Part shown: positions 1-8,726 of the stretch, one piece after another
Numbering within the stretch: position 1 is the first letter of the stretch
Layout: each line of letters opens with the position of its first letter
NCBI RefSeq assembly: GCF_006088715.1
Contig: NZ_CP030771.1
Span: 8,864,001-8,928,000 of the forward strand
From: Streptomyces sp. YIM 121038
GTDB taxonomy: Bacteria; Actinomycetota; Actinomycetes; Streptomycetales; Streptomycetaceae
Direction: 5' to 3'
Length of the DNA stretch: 64,000 bases
Position numbers and translations under genes: made by a program
The notes under the pieces: model-generated
What the model saw: only the letters and a program-made list of their open reading frames with translations
The model's database searches: none
Told to the model about the DNA's origin: nothing

Positions 1-298
1 GTTCCTCGACCTCGACGGCTTCCAGTGCGGGTACTGCACGCCGGGGCAGATCTGTTCGGCCCTCGCCGTGCTCGACGAGCACGCGGCGGGCTGGCCGAGC
101 GCCGTGACCGCCGACGTACGGCCCGAAGCGGCCGTGCCGCCGCTGACCGCCGAGGAGATCCGGGAGCGGATGAGCGGCAACCTGTGCCGGTGCGGCGCCT
201 ATGTGTCCATCGTGCGCGCCGTCGAGCGCGCGGCCCTGGCGACCCCGGCCGATCCGGCCGAGGGAACCGTCGAGGCGGGCAAGGAGGCCGTGGCATGA
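1..298 (+). CDS. Aldehyde oxidoreductase [2Fe-2S] subunit (PaoA/YagT-like), 3' part
   Basis: C-terminal part of the iron-sulfur subunit of a molybdenum hydroxylase; the gene begins before the window and its first full codon is at base 2. Visible are CGYCTPG and, about 50 residues later, NLCRCG, the two cysteine pairs of the second [2Fe-2S] cluster of the xanthine oxidase family. The subunit passes electrons between the Mo site and the FAD subunit. Its TGA overlaps the ATG of the FAD subunit gene by 4 bases, so the subunits are translationally coupled. The N-terminal ferredoxin domain and any Tat signal lie outside the window, so the cellular location cannot be decided. Confidence 0.9.
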   Translation, partial: FLDLDGFQCGYCTPGQICSALAVLDEHAAGWPSAVTADVRPEAAVPPLTAEEIRERMSGNLCRCGAYVSIVRAVERAALATPADPAEGTVEAGKEAVA

Positions 299-1287
299 GG
301 GAGTTCGGCTATCTGCGCGCTCCGGACGTCCCCGGCGCCGTCGCCCTGCACGGCGCCGACGGCGGTACGCGCTTCCTCGCGGGCGGCACCAACCTCGTCG
401 ACCTCATGAAGGCGGGCGTGGAGCGCCCCGAGCGGCTCGTGGACGTCACCGGGCTGCCCCTGGGCGCCATCGAGCCGACCGCCGACGGCGGCCTGCGGAT
501 CGGCGCCACCGTCAGCAACAGCGACCTCGCCGCTCACCCCCAAGTACGCCGCCAGTACCCGGTGTTGAGCCAGGCCGTCCTCGCCGGCGCGTCCGGCCAA
601 CTGCGGAACATGGCCACGGTCGGCGGCAACCTCCTGCAGCGCACCCGCTGCGCCTACTTCACCGACCTGGCGCGGCCGTGCAACAAGCGGACGCCCGGCA
701 GCGGCTGCTCCGCCGTCACGGGGGAGCACCGCAACCACGCGATCCTCGGCGCCACCGAGCACTGCGTCGCGGTGCACCCCTCGGACATGGGCGTCGCGCT
801 CGCCGCCCTCGACGCCGTCGTCTCGTACGAGACCCTGGACGGGCCCGGCGCGGTGCCGCTCGCGGACTTCTACCTGCCGGTGGCCGACACGCCGCACGAG
901 GAGACCGCCCTGCCGCCCGGCGCCCTGATCACGGGCGTCACCCTGCCGCCCGCCCCGGTCGCCGCGCGCTCCCGCTACCGCAAGGTGCGCGAACGCGCCT
1001 CGTACGCCTTCGCGATCGGCTCGCTCGCCGCCGCCCTCGACGTGCGGGACGGCCTGGTCCACGAGGTGCGCCTCGCCTTCGGCGCCGTCGCGTCGCGGCC
1101 CTGGCGGGCGCACGCCGCCGAGCGGGCGCTGACCGGCGGCCCGGCGAGCGCCGAGGCCTTCGCCGCCGCCGCGGACGCCGAGCTCGCGGCCGCCGCGCCC
1201 CTGCCCCACAACGGATACAAGGTCACTTTGATGCGTAACCTCGTCGTCGCCGTCCTGACCGAACTCGCCGAGGAGGCGGGCCGATGA
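295..1287 (+). CDS. Aldehyde oxidoreductase FAD subunit (PaoB/YagS-like, extra Fe-S cysteines)
   Basis: FAD-binding subunit of the Mo hydroxylase, 330 aa. The ATG at 295 is chosen because it overlaps the previous stop and gives the normal N-terminus; in-frame sequence further upstream is not family-like. FAD motifs FLAGGTNLVDLM and ATVGGNLLQRTRC are present. After the second motif comes a cysteine-bearing segment (RCAYF, PCNKR, GSGCSA and a later EHC) that matches the E. coli PaoB type, where four cysteines hold an additional [4Fe-4S] cluster. This separates it from ordinary CoxM or XdhB subunits. It is followed by a 4-base ATGA overlap with the Mo subunit gene. Role inferred: electron transfer in oxidation of aldehydes, probably aromatic. 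Confidence 0.9.
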   Translation: MREFGYLRAPDVPGAVALHGADGGTRFLAGGTNLVDLMKAGVERPERLVDVTGLPLGAIEPTADGGLRIGATVSNSDLAAHPQVRRQYPVLSQAVLAGASGQLRNMATVGGNLLQRTRCAYFTDLARPCNKRTPGSGCSAVTGEHRNHAILGATEHCVAVHPSDMGVALAALDAVVSYETLDGPGAVPLADFYLPVADTPHEETALPPGALITGVTLPPAPVAARSRYRKVRERASYAFAIGSLAAALDVRDGLVHEVRLAFGAVASRPWRAHAAERALTGGPASAEAFAAAADAELAAAAPLPHNGYKVTLMRNLVVAVLTELAEEAGR

Positions 1288-3482
1288 CCACCGCCACCCG
1301 CACGTCGGCCGGGACGGGCGCCGTCGGCACCGGGCACACCCGGATCGAGGGCCGCGACAAGGTCACCGGAGCCGCCCGCTACGCCGGTGAGCTGCCCTTC
1401 GAGGAACTCGCCCACGGCTGGCTCGTCCTGTCGACCGTCGCCAAGGGGCGCGTCCTCGGCGTGGACGCCGAGGACGTCCTCCGGCTGCCCGGCGTGCTCG
1501 CGGTCCTGCACCACGGCAACGCCCCGCGCGTCGACGCCGGGTACGTGGGCACCATCGGACCGCCCGACCCCGTCGTCGGGCTCTTCCAGCACGACCGCGT
1601 GCCGTACGCGGGCTGGCCGGTCGCCCTCGTCGTCGCCGAGACCTCCGAGCAGGCGCGTGAGGCCGCCCAGACGCTCCGGGTGCGCTACGCCGAGGAGCCG
1701 CACGACGTCGGCTTCCACCCGGACCACGCGGACGCCTACACGCCGCAGAGCGTGCTCGGCGCGCCCAACGAGGCCACCAAGGGCGACATCGAGGCGGAAC
1801 TCGCCGCCTCCGCCGTGGTGGTGGACGAGCGGTACACCACCCCCGAAGAGCACCACAACCCGATGGAGCCGCACGCGGCGGCCGCCCGCTGGGAGGGCGG
1901 CAGGCTCGAAGTCGTCGACTCCAACCAGGGCAGCCACTGGATCGCCGACGAGCTGGCCCGGCTGTTCTCGCTCGACCCGGACGCCGTGCGGGTCCGCTCC
2001 GAGCACGTCGGCGGCGCCTTCGGCTGCAAGGGCCTGCGGCCGCACCAGGTGGCCGCCGCGATGGCGGCGACGGCCCTCGACCGGCCCGTGCGCGTCGTCC
2101 TGACCCGGCGGCAGATGTTCTCGGTGGTCGGCTACCGCAGCGCGACGATCCAGCACGTGCGGCTCGGCGCCGACCCCGACGGGCGGCTGCGGGCGCTCGG
2201 CCACGAGGGGCACAACGTGACGTCGACGCTCTTCGAGTTCGTCGAGCCCAGCGCCTCGTTCGGGCGCAACCTGTACGCGGCCGACGCCCACCACTCCGTC
2301 AACCGCGTGGTGCCCCTGGACGTGCCCACACCGACGTTCATGCGCGCGCCCGGTGAGGCGCCCGGCTCGTTCGCCCTGGAGAGCGCCATGGACGAGCTGG
2401 CCGAGAAGTGCGGCGTGGACCCGATCGCGCTGCGCGCGCGCAACGAACCCGCCGTCGGGCCCGTCTCCGGCCTTCCCTTCGGCAGCCGCAACCTCCTCGC
2501 CTGCTTCCGCGAGGGGGCCCGGCGCTTCGGCTGGGCGGAGCGCGACCCGCGTCCGGGCACGCGCCGCGACGGGCGCTGGCTGATCGGCACCGGCACGGCC
2601 GCGGCCACGTTCTTCGTCGGGGCGTCCCCGTCCACGGCGGCCGTGACCGCGGAGCCCGACGGCACCTTCACCGTGCGGATCACCGCGTCCGACGTGGGCA
2701 CCGGCGCCCGCACCGCGCTCACCCAGATCGCCGCGGACGCCCTGGAGGTGGCGCCGGACCGGGTGCGGGTGCGCATCGCGGACAGCGACTTCGGCCTGGC
2801 GTGGCTCGCGGGCGGCTCCATGGGCACGCGCTCCTGGGGCTGGGCCGTGTCCCTGGCCGCGCGCGAGCTGCGGGAGCGCCTGGCCCTCGGCGGCGCCGTG
2901 CCACCGGAGGGCATCACGGCACGGTCCGACACCAGCGAGGTGCTCGCGGCCCTCGCCAGGAAGGAACGCCACTCCTACGGCGCGCAGTTCGCCGAGGTCG
3001 CCGTGGACGTCACCACCGGTGAGGTACGGGTCCGCAGGATGCTCGGCATGTTCGCCGCGGGCCGGATCGTCAACCCGCTGACCGCGCGCAGCCAGCTGGT
3101 CGGCGGGATGACGTGGGGCCTGTCGATGGCCCTGCACGAGGAGGCGGCCAGGGACGCGGCGTCCGGCACCCACGTGGGCGCCGACCTCGCGGGCTACCAC
3201 TACGCCGCGCACGCCGACGTCCCCGCCATCGAGGCCGACTGGGTCGAGGACGTGGACGAGGACGACCCCGTCGGCATCAAGGGCATCGGCGAGATCGGGG
3301 TCGTGGGCGTGGCGGCGGCCGTCGCCAACGCCGTGTGGCACGCGACCGGGGTGCGCCACCGGGACCTGCCGATCCGGCCGGACCGGGTGCTCCTCGCGGG
3401 CACCGGAGCCGCGGCGGCACCCGGGGCTCCGGCGCCCGCCGCGGACGGGGACAAGGACGGGGACAGGGGCGGCCATGCTTGA
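1284..3482 (+). CDS. Aldehyde oxidoreductase molybdopterin-binding subunit (PaoC/YagR-like)
   Basis: Catalytic subunit of the Mo hydroxylase, 732 aa, about the length of E. coli PaoC. It binds molybdenum cofactor and hydroxylates aldehydes, or N-heterocycles in other family members. Visible family segments are GHTRIEGRDKVTGAARYAGE at the start, NPMEPHAA, GGAFGCKG, and near the C-terminus KGIGEIGVVG, where Glu670 aligns with the catalytic base. The C-terminal tail is low in complexity (Ala/Pro, then Asp/Gly/Lys). Its stop overlaps the next gene by 8 bases. The substrate cannot be read from sequence; aldehyde rather than purine is preferred because of the PaoB-like partner. Confidence 0.92.
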   Translation: MTTATRTSAGTGAVGTGHTRIEGRDKVTGAARYAGELPFEELAHGWLVLSTVAKGRVLGVDAEDVLRLPGVLAVLHHGNAPRVDAGYVGTIGPPDPVVGLFQHDRVPYAGWPVALVVAETSEQAREAAQTLRVRYAEEPHDVGFHPDHADAYTPQSVLGAPNEATKGDIEAELAASAVVVDERYTTPEEHHNPMEPHAAAARWEGGRLEVVDSNQGSHWIADELARLFSLDPDAVRVRSEHVGGAFGCKGLRPHQVAAAMAATALDRPVRVVLTRRQMFSVVGYRSATIQHVRLGADPDGRLRALGHEGHNVTSTLFEFVEPSASFGRNLYAADAHHSVNRVVPLDVPTPTFMRAPGEAPGSFALESAMDELAEKCGVDPIALRARNEPAVGPVSGLPFGSRNLLACFREGARRFGWAERDPRPGTRRDGRWLIGTGTAAATFFVGASPSTAAVTAEPDGTFTVRITASDVGTGARTALTQIAADALEVAPDRVRVRIADSDFGLAWLAGGSMGTRSWGWAVSLAARELRERLALGGAVPPEGITARSDTSEVLAALARKERHSYGAQFAEVAVDVTTGEVRVRRMLGMFAAGRIVNPLTARSQLVGGMTWGLSMALHEEAARDAASGTHVGADLAGYHYAAHADVPAIEADWVEDVDEDDPVGIKGIGEIGVVGVAAAVANAVWHATGVRHRDLPIRPDRVLLAGTGAAAAPGAPAPAADGDKDGDRGGHA

Positions 3483-4617
3483 CATCGCCGACGAGCTGCG
3501 GCGCCTGACCGACGCGGGCCGCGCCTTCGCCGTCGCCACCGTGGTGGCCGTCGGCGGCAGCGCCCCGCGCGGCCCCGGCGCCGCGCTCGCCGTCGACAGC
3601 GAGGGCACGGCCGTCGGTTCGGTCTCCGGCGGCTGCGTCGAGGGCGCGGTGTACGACCTGTGCCTGCGCGCGCTCCAGGAGGGCACGGCGGTGGTGGAGG
3701 AGTTCGGCTACAGCGACGAGGACGCCTTCGCCGTCGGCCTCACCTGCGGCGGCACCCTCCGGATCCTGGTCACGCCGTACGGCGTGGACTCCCCGGACCG
3801 CGCGGTGGTGGGGCAGGCGCTCGGCCGGGTCGGTGACGGCGAGCCGACGGCCCTGGTCCGGGTGGCCCGGGGCCCGGCGGACCTGCTCGGCCGCGCCCTG
3901 CTCGTCCGCGCCGACGGCACCTCCGCGGGCGGCTTCGGCGGCGCCGCGGCCCTGGACCGCACGGCCGCGGCGGAGGCCCTCGCCCTGCTCGACGCCGGGC
4001 GCACCGGCACCGTCGAGGTGTCCGAGGACGGTGCGCGCTGCCCGGGCGGGGTGACACTGCTCGTGGAAGTGAGCGTGCCGCCGCCGCGCATGATCGTGTT
4101 CGGGGCGGTGGACTTCGCCGCGGCCCTCGTCCGCACCGGCAAACTGCTCGGCTACCGCGTGACGGTGTGCGACGCCCGGCCCGTCTTCGCCACCCCGGCG
4201 CGCTTCCCCGAGGCCGACGAGGTGGTCGTGGACTGGCCGCACCGCTATCTGCGGAGCACCGGCACGGACGCCCGCACGGTGGTGTGCGTGCTCACGCACG
4301 AGGCCAAGTTCGACGTGCCCGTCCTGGAGGTGGCCCTGCGCCTGCCGGTCGCGTTCGTCGGCGCGATGGGCTCGCGCCGCACCCACGACGACCGCATGCG
4401 CAGGCTGCGCGCGGCGGGCCTCACGGAGGGCGAACTGGCGCTGCTCCACTCGCCGATCGGCCTGGACCTCGGCGCGCGCACCCCGGAGGAGACGGCGCTG
4501 TCCATCGCCGCCGAGATCGTGGCGACCCGGCGCGGCGGCACGGGCGTGTCGCTCACCGGCACGCGGGTGCCGATCCACCGGGACGGCCGGGAGCGCCGGG
4601 TACCGGCGGGAGCCTGA
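3475..4617 (+). CDS. xdhC: XdhC/CoxI family Mo-cofactor maturation factor (PaoD-like)
   Basis: Chaperone that binds and matures molybdopterin cofactor for insertion into the Mo subunit encoded just upstream, 380 aa, cytoplasmic. The N-terminal XdhC/CoxI domain shows AVATVVAVGGSAPRGPGAAL and SVSGGCVEGAVYDL. The C-terminal Rossmann-like domain begins near residue 200 (MIVFGAVDFAAAL) and holds HEAKFDVPVLEVAL and GAMGSRRTHDDR. It is the last gene of the four-gene operon and ends just before a strong hairpin shared with the convergent MFS gene. Confidence 0.9.
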   Translation: MLDIADELRRLTDAGRAFAVATVVAVGGSAPRGPGAALAVDSEGTAVGSVSGGCVEGAVYDLCLRALQEGTAVVEEFGYSDEDAFAVGLTCGGTLRILVTPYGVDSPDRAVVGQALGRVGDGEPTALVRVARGPADLLGRALLVRADGTSAGGFGGAAALDRTAAAEALALLDAGRTGTVEVSEDGARCPGGVTLLVEVSVPPPRMIVFGAVDFAAALVRTGKLLGYRVTVCDARPVFATPARFPEADEVVVDWPHRYLRSTGTDARTVVCVLTHEAKFDVPVLEVALRLPVAFVGAMGSRRTHDDRMRRLRAAGLTEGELALLHSPIGLDLGARTPEETALSIAAEIVATRRGGTGVSLTGTRVPIHRDGRERRVPAGA

Positions 4618-4626
4618 CCACGGCAC

Positions 4627-4659
4627 GGGGCCCGGCGGCGCACACCGCGTCCGGGCCCC
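4627..4659. terminator. Bidirectional hairpin between convergent genes
   Basis: GGGGCCCGG (4627-4635) pairs perfectly with CCGGGCCCC (4651-4659). It lies between the stop of the plus-strand xdhC and the stop of the minus-strand MFS gene, with no T-tract, as is usual in Streptomyces. Probably terminates both transcripts. Confidence 0.65.
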
Positions 4660-4665
4660 GGCCTG

Positions 4666-5916
4666 TCAGGGCCGCGTGCGCGCGTCCGCACGGGCCGCCG
4701 CCCCCTTCGGCGCGGCGGTGAGCCGCTTCCCGCGGAGCGGGAGGTGCTCCTCCAGGAGCAGCGCGAGCGCGGCCAGCGTCATCAGGCCGCCGACGAGGAA
4801 CGTGCCCCGGACGCCGACGACGGGCAGCAGCAGGCCGCCCGCGAGGGCACCCGCGGCCACCCCCGCGTTGAACGCGGCGCTGTTCGCCGCGACGGCCGTC
4901 TCGGTGCGGCCCGGGGCGACGTACATGACCTGGTTCTGCGTGGCCATGAAGACGGGGCCGAGCGAGGCGCCGAGGAACACCATCATCGCGGTGGCGACCA
5001 CCCGCGAGCCGCCCGCCGCGTACAGGCCGAGCAGCGCCACCGCCTGGGTGGCCACCGGCACCGCGAGCGTCGCGCGCGGGAACCGGTCGAGGAGGCGCCC
5101 GTACACCGCGACGCCGACGATGCCGGTGATGCCGAGGACGAGCAGCAGCGTGCTGACGGCGGACTCCGAGAACCCGCTCTCGTCGACGAGGAACTCGGAG
5201 ATGTACGTGTACCCGGCGAACACCCCCGTGACCGTGAGGGCCGTGACGCTCAGGACGACCGCGAAGCGCCGCCTGTCGGGCCGCACCCCCCGGGCGGCGT
5301 GGCTCTCCTCCGGGCGCGCGTCGGGCAGGACGGCGGCGATGACGACGAACGAGGGGACGGCGAGCGCGCCCACCACCAGGAACGGCACCTGCCAGCCGGT
5401 GTGCTGCCCCAGCCAGGTGCCACCGGGCACGCCCAGGACCAGCGCGGCCGAACCGCCCACCGAGAGCGCCCCGATGACCCGGCCCCGCACGTGCGGCGGG
5501 AACAGCCCCACCGCGACCGGCCCCATCACCGCCCAGAACAGCGCCTGGGCCACCGCCGTCACCAGACGGCTGGCCAACAGGACCTCGTACGACGGGACCA
5601 GCGCGGCCACGACGCTCGCCAGGAGCAGCGCGGCGAGCAGGGCGCACAGGACGAGACGGCGCGGCACGGACCGGGTCGCGCGGGCGATCGGCACCGAGAC
5701 GAGGGCCACGGTCAGGCCGTACCCGGACACCAGGAGTCCGACGGCGGACAGCGACCGGTCCAGGTCGTCCGCCATCAGCTTGAGGACGCCGATCGGTAGG
5801 TTCTCGGTGGTGTTGAAGGCGAAGGCGCCCAGCATCAGGGCGGCGACGACGGCCACGCCGCGCCGGTTCGTCGACTTGTCCGTCTCATCCGTCTCTTCCG
5901 TCTTGTGCGTCGCCAT
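4666..5916 (-). CDS. MFS drug/metabolite exporter
   Basis: Major facilitator superfamily permease, 416 aa, with about twelve hydrophobic segments starting near residue 20 (AVVAALMLGAFAF). Features typical of the Bcr/arabinose-efflux-like DHA1 group include LMADDLDRSLSAVGLLVSGY before TM2 and LVTAVAQALFWAVMGPVAV in TM4. A GGAGG sits 4 bases before the ATG. The N-terminal tail (TEETDETDKSTNRR) is charged and cytoplasmic. It is monocistronic, converges with the aldehyde oxidase operon, and is preceded by a perfect 18-bp tandem repeat that may be its operator. The substrate cannot be told from sequence. Confidence 0.85.
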   Translation of the reverse strand: MATHKTEETDETDKSTNRRGVAVVAALMLGAFAFNTTENLPIGVLKLMADDLDRSLSAVGLLVSGYGLTVALVSVPIARATRSVPRRLVLCALLAALLLASVVAALVPSYEVLLASRLVTAVAQALFWAVMGPVAVGLFPPHVRGRVIGALSVGGSAALVLGVPGGTWLGQHTGWQVPFLVVGALAVPSFVVIAAVLPDARPEESHAARGVRPDRRRFAVVLSVTALTVTGVFAGYTYISEFLVDESGFSESAVSTLLLVLGITGIVGVAVYGRLLDRFPRATLAVPVATQAVALLGLYAAGGSRVVATAMMVFLGASLGPVFMATQNQVMYVAPGRTETAVAANSAAFNAGVAAGALAGGLLLPVVGVRGTFLVGGLMTLAALALLLEEHLPLRGKRLTAAPKGAAARADARTRP

Positions 5917-5970
5917 GCGTCCTCCAGACCACGGGCGCCCCGTCGCTGGTGCGCACCCGGGATGTGCGGG

Positions 5971-6006
5971 TGTACACGACGGTGCGGCTGTACACGACGG
6001 TGCGGC
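5971..6006. repeat. Perfect 18-bp tandem repeat in the MFS promoter
   Basis: TGTACACGACGGTGCGGC occurs twice head to tail (5971-5988 and 5989-6006). Each copy contains the 6-bp palindrome TGTACA, so two palindromes sit 18 bp apart, on nearly the same helix face. The repeat is 55 bases upstream of the MFS start and 16 bases downstream of the lyase stop on the other side. A regulator-binding site is a reasonable inference; no regulator gene is adjacent. Confidence 0.6.
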
Positions 6007-6021
6007 CGTGCCGGGGATTTC

Positions 6022-8544
6022 TCAAGAGCGCAGGGCGACCGTGAGGCTGCGGCCGTACGCGTGGCGCGTGGTGACGTCGATCCTGGTGCCGCCGGGGACG
6101 GCCCGTACGCGCACCCCGTCGTCGGCGTCGACGACGCGCAGCGGACGGCCGCGCAGCAGGACCCCGACGGCGTCCCTGCCCATGGTCGGGTCCGACACGG
6201 CGACCTCGACGGACGGGGTGCCTGGCCCGCGCCGCACGAGGACCGACGCGGGCCCGTCCACGCACAGCCGCCCCACCTCCTGGCGGCCGTCCGTAAAGGA
6301 GTTGAGGGCCGTCAGGCCGAGGCCGGTGTGTGTGACCGCCTGGAGGCGCGGGGAGTTGGCGAGCACCTCGACCTCCGCGTACGACCGCAGCCGCGCCTCG
6401 CTCGCGTGCGGCAGCAGCGCGTAGGCCAGGCGCGCGGGGGCGGCACCGGCCTCCTGCTCGACCCGCACGGCGAACACCCCGCGGGTCACGGGAGTGTCCG
6501 GATTCGCCGTCCTGACGGCGCGGAGGCTGCGCGTCACGTCGTCCAGGGCGACGCGCACCGGGGGCGTGTCCAGGAAGACGTAGCCGACCGCGCCGCCCCG
6601 CGCGGTATCGGCCCAGCGCAGCCAGGCGAGGCGGCCGGTCCCGGTGCCGCTCCAGGGCCGTCCGTCGCGCAGCGCCCCGGTGAGGGTCACACGGTCGCCG
6701 GGCGCGGAGATCCGGGTGTCGAGGGTCGTGGCCACCGCGCGCCCGGCGGCGTCCCCGACGCCCGCCGCGAGCACGACGACCTCCTCGTCGAACAGGAACC
6801 ACGACTTGGTGGCGGAGGCGTTGCGGTACGTCACGAAGTCGTCCGGCAGCAGGGCGCGGTCGCGGTCGGCGACATCGCTCGACTGCACCATCGCGGCGGC
6901 GCCGTACGCGCCCAGGACGGCACCGCCCGAGAACCGGTTGGTGCCGCGCGGGAAGTAGACGTACGTGTTCTGCGACTCCGAGGACGACGTGAAGCGCAGC
7001 GGGTGGGAGGGGTTGTCGTAGTAGGGCTTGCCGTAGAGCTCGGGCACGGAGCGGCGCGCCTCCACCGGGGCCGTGACCCCGGCGAGTCCGTAGGGCGAAA
7101 CGGCGGTGAAGTGGTCGACCCCGAACGCCTCCGTCTGGTCCTGCCCCGACAGATACAGATAGTGGGCGCCGTCCCCCTGGAACCAGGGCAGCAGGTTCTC
7201 CCCGTTCATGTACTCGTACTTGCTGATCCGGTCCGAGCTGCGGGCGAGCGCGAACGCGTAGCCCGGTCTGCGGTGCACGGTCCTGTCCATGGCGTTGAAC
7301 GCGACGCACCGCGCGGCGGGATTGAGGTCGGCGGCCGGGACGGACGCGTCGCCGAGGATGTCGGCGTACCGCACGACGCTGACGGGGGAGACGAACCGGT
7401 TCGGGTCGGGGGCGACGCGGGACGTCTGCCGCACGTGCTTCACATAGCCGCGCAGGGCGCGCGCGTCGTCGCCGCGCGCGAGCGACGCCAGGTCGACGAC
7501 GGCCTCGACGACCACGCCCACGTCGGCGTATCCGGTGTCGGTGCGGGAGACCGCCCGGCCCTTGACGATCTCCATCATCCAGCCCTCGAAGATCACCGGG
7601 GCGAACCCGTCCCGCACCCACCGCAGCACGACCGGCACCAGCTCCTCGCCGTGCGCGAACCCCGTCCCGTCCAGGAACTTCAGGGTCTGCACCACCCGGG
7701 TGAGGAGCCCCTTCCCGTACGAGCCCGTGTAGGCGACGGAGGAGTGCTGGAGGAACGATCCGTCGGCGTAGTACCCGTCCGTCACGCCGTGCTTGAGGTC
7801 GTAGGGGTCGATGGTGGCGAACACCGTGAGCTGGTCGGTGAGCGCCTTGCGCACCCGCGCGTCGTCGGCGAGCAGGACGCCCTGGAGGACGCGGTTGGTG
7901 GTGATGTCCGCGAGGTTGGCCCCGGTGTGGAACCGGGAGTCCAGGTTCACGTCCCCGCCGACGCCGTTGCGCAGATACGCGTCCATGGAGGCGACGTACG
8001 TGCGGATCAGCTCGGGACGGTACGCGCGGACCGCGTCGGCAAGGAGCACCAGCGTCTTGCTGATGTGCTGGGAGATGCCGATCTCCCAGTGGAACCAGTT
8101 GCCGTAGTAGCCCTTGGCCTGGTCGCCGTAGTACCGCTCGTGCAGCCAGGTGAGGCCGTCGACGACGCGGCGCTGCACGGCGGTGTTCCCGTACAGGTCG
8201 GGGGCGGGGAGCCCGGGCGTGCGGGTGGCGAGCGCGATCTCGTACAGCTTGCGGAAGGCGGTGTTGAGGCCGGCCTCGTCACTGCCGAGCACGAGGCCGT
8301 CGAACAGCTCGTCCGGTCCCGCGTCGTCGAGCGCCCTCAGGTCCGCCCGCGCGGTGCGCTCGACGGCGGCGAGCTTGGCGCGGGTCTCGGGCCTGGCGTT
8401 GGACTCCGGGGTCCCGGCGAACACGGCCACCACGTTGGCGACGAGGCGGTCCCGGTCGGCCGCGCTCGCCTGCCGCCGGGGGACGACGCTCAGCAGCCCG
8501 GCGGCGGCGAGCGCGGAGAGCAGACGTCTGCGGGTGAGGTCCAT
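6022..8544 (-). CDS. Tat-exported polysaccharide lyase family 8 (hyaluronate/chondroitin/xanthan lyase type)
   Basis: Secreted lyase of 840 aa that cleaves uronic-acid polysaccharides by beta-elimination. The N-terminus has a twin-arginine signal (TRRRLLSALAAAGLL) with a likely cut after QASA. The ATG at 8544 is preceded by GGAGG; extension to 9492 in the same frame would run through the chitinase locus. The helical catalytic domain shows GNWFHWEIG near residue 149, TTNRVLQG (Asn217) and DGSFLQHSSVAYTG (His267, Tyr276 just after). The Asn-His-Tyr spacing equals that of characterised PL8 hyaluronate lyases. The beta-sandwich half follows from about residue 400. The precise substrate within PL8 is not decidable here. 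Confidence 0.9.
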   Translation of the reverse strand: MDLTRRRLLSALAAAGLLSVVPRRQASAADRDRLVANVVAVFAGTPESNARPETRAKLAAVERTARADLRALDDAGPDELFDGLVLGSDEAGLNTAFRKLYEIALATRTPGLPAPDLYGNTAVQRRVVDGLTWLHERYYGDQAKGYYGNWFHWEIGISQHISKTLVLLADAVRAYRPELIRTYVASMDAYLRNGVGGDVNLDSRFHTGANLADITTNRVLQGVLLADDARVRKALTDQLTVFATIDPYDLKHGVTDGYYADGSFLQHSSVAYTGSYGKGLLTRVVQTLKFLDGTGFAHGEELVPVVLRWVRDGFAPVIFEGWMMEIVKGRAVSRTDTGYADVGVVVEAVVDLASLARGDDARALRGYVKHVRQTSRVAPDPNRFVSPVSVVRYADILGDASVPAADLNPAARCVAFNAMDRTVHRRPGYAFALARSSDRISKYEYMNGENLLPWFQGDGAHYLYLSGQDQTEAFGVDHFTAVSPYGLAGVTAPVEARRSVPELYGKPYYDNPSHPLRFTSSSESQNTYVYFPRGTNRFSGGAVLGAYGAAAMVQSSDVADRDRALLPDDFVTYRNASATKSWFLFDEEVVVLAAGVGDAAGRAVATTLDTRISAPGDRVTLTGALRDGRPWSGTGTGRLAWLRWADTARGGAVGYVFLDTPPVRVALDDVTRSLRAVRTANPDTPVTRGVFAVRVEQEAGAAPARLAYALLPHASEARLRSYAEVEVLANSPRLQAVTHTGLGLTALNSFTDGRQEVGRLCVDGPASVLVRRGPGTPSVEVAVSDPTMGRDAVGVLLRGRPLRVVDADDGVRVRAVPGGTRIDVTTRHAYGRSLTVALRS

Positions 8545-8654
8545 GGGGTCCTCCGCGAGTGGGGGTGGCCTGTCGGCGGCGGAGTCAAGCAGAGGGGAGG
8601 GGGCCGGGCAAGGGGACGGGCCCGGCACGGAGCGATCCGGCCGGGCCCGGCACG

Positions 8655-8702
8655 CCGACGTCCCCCGCCCGGCGGTGGCTGCCGCCGGGCGGGGGACGTC
8701 GG
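8655..8702 (-). terminator. Very strong hairpin after the chitinase gene
   Basis: Bases 8655-8675 and 8682-8702 form a perfect 21-bp inverted repeat with a 6-base loop (8676-8681). It lies 24 bases past the chitinase stop and upstream of the PL8 start, all on the minus strand. A terminator separating the two transcripts is the simplest reading; it would also protect the chitinase mRNA 3' end. Confidence 0.85.
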
Positions 8703-8726
8703 TGGAGGGCCGTCCCAGGCCGTGTC

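Noticed and set aside
975..3686. Long minus-strand open frame of about 900 codons over the Mo subunit gene
   Set aside because: Antisense shadow of very GC-rich coding sequence; the plus-strand frames carry clear family motifs and overlapping starts, while this translation is low-complexity Arg/Gly/Ala sequence.
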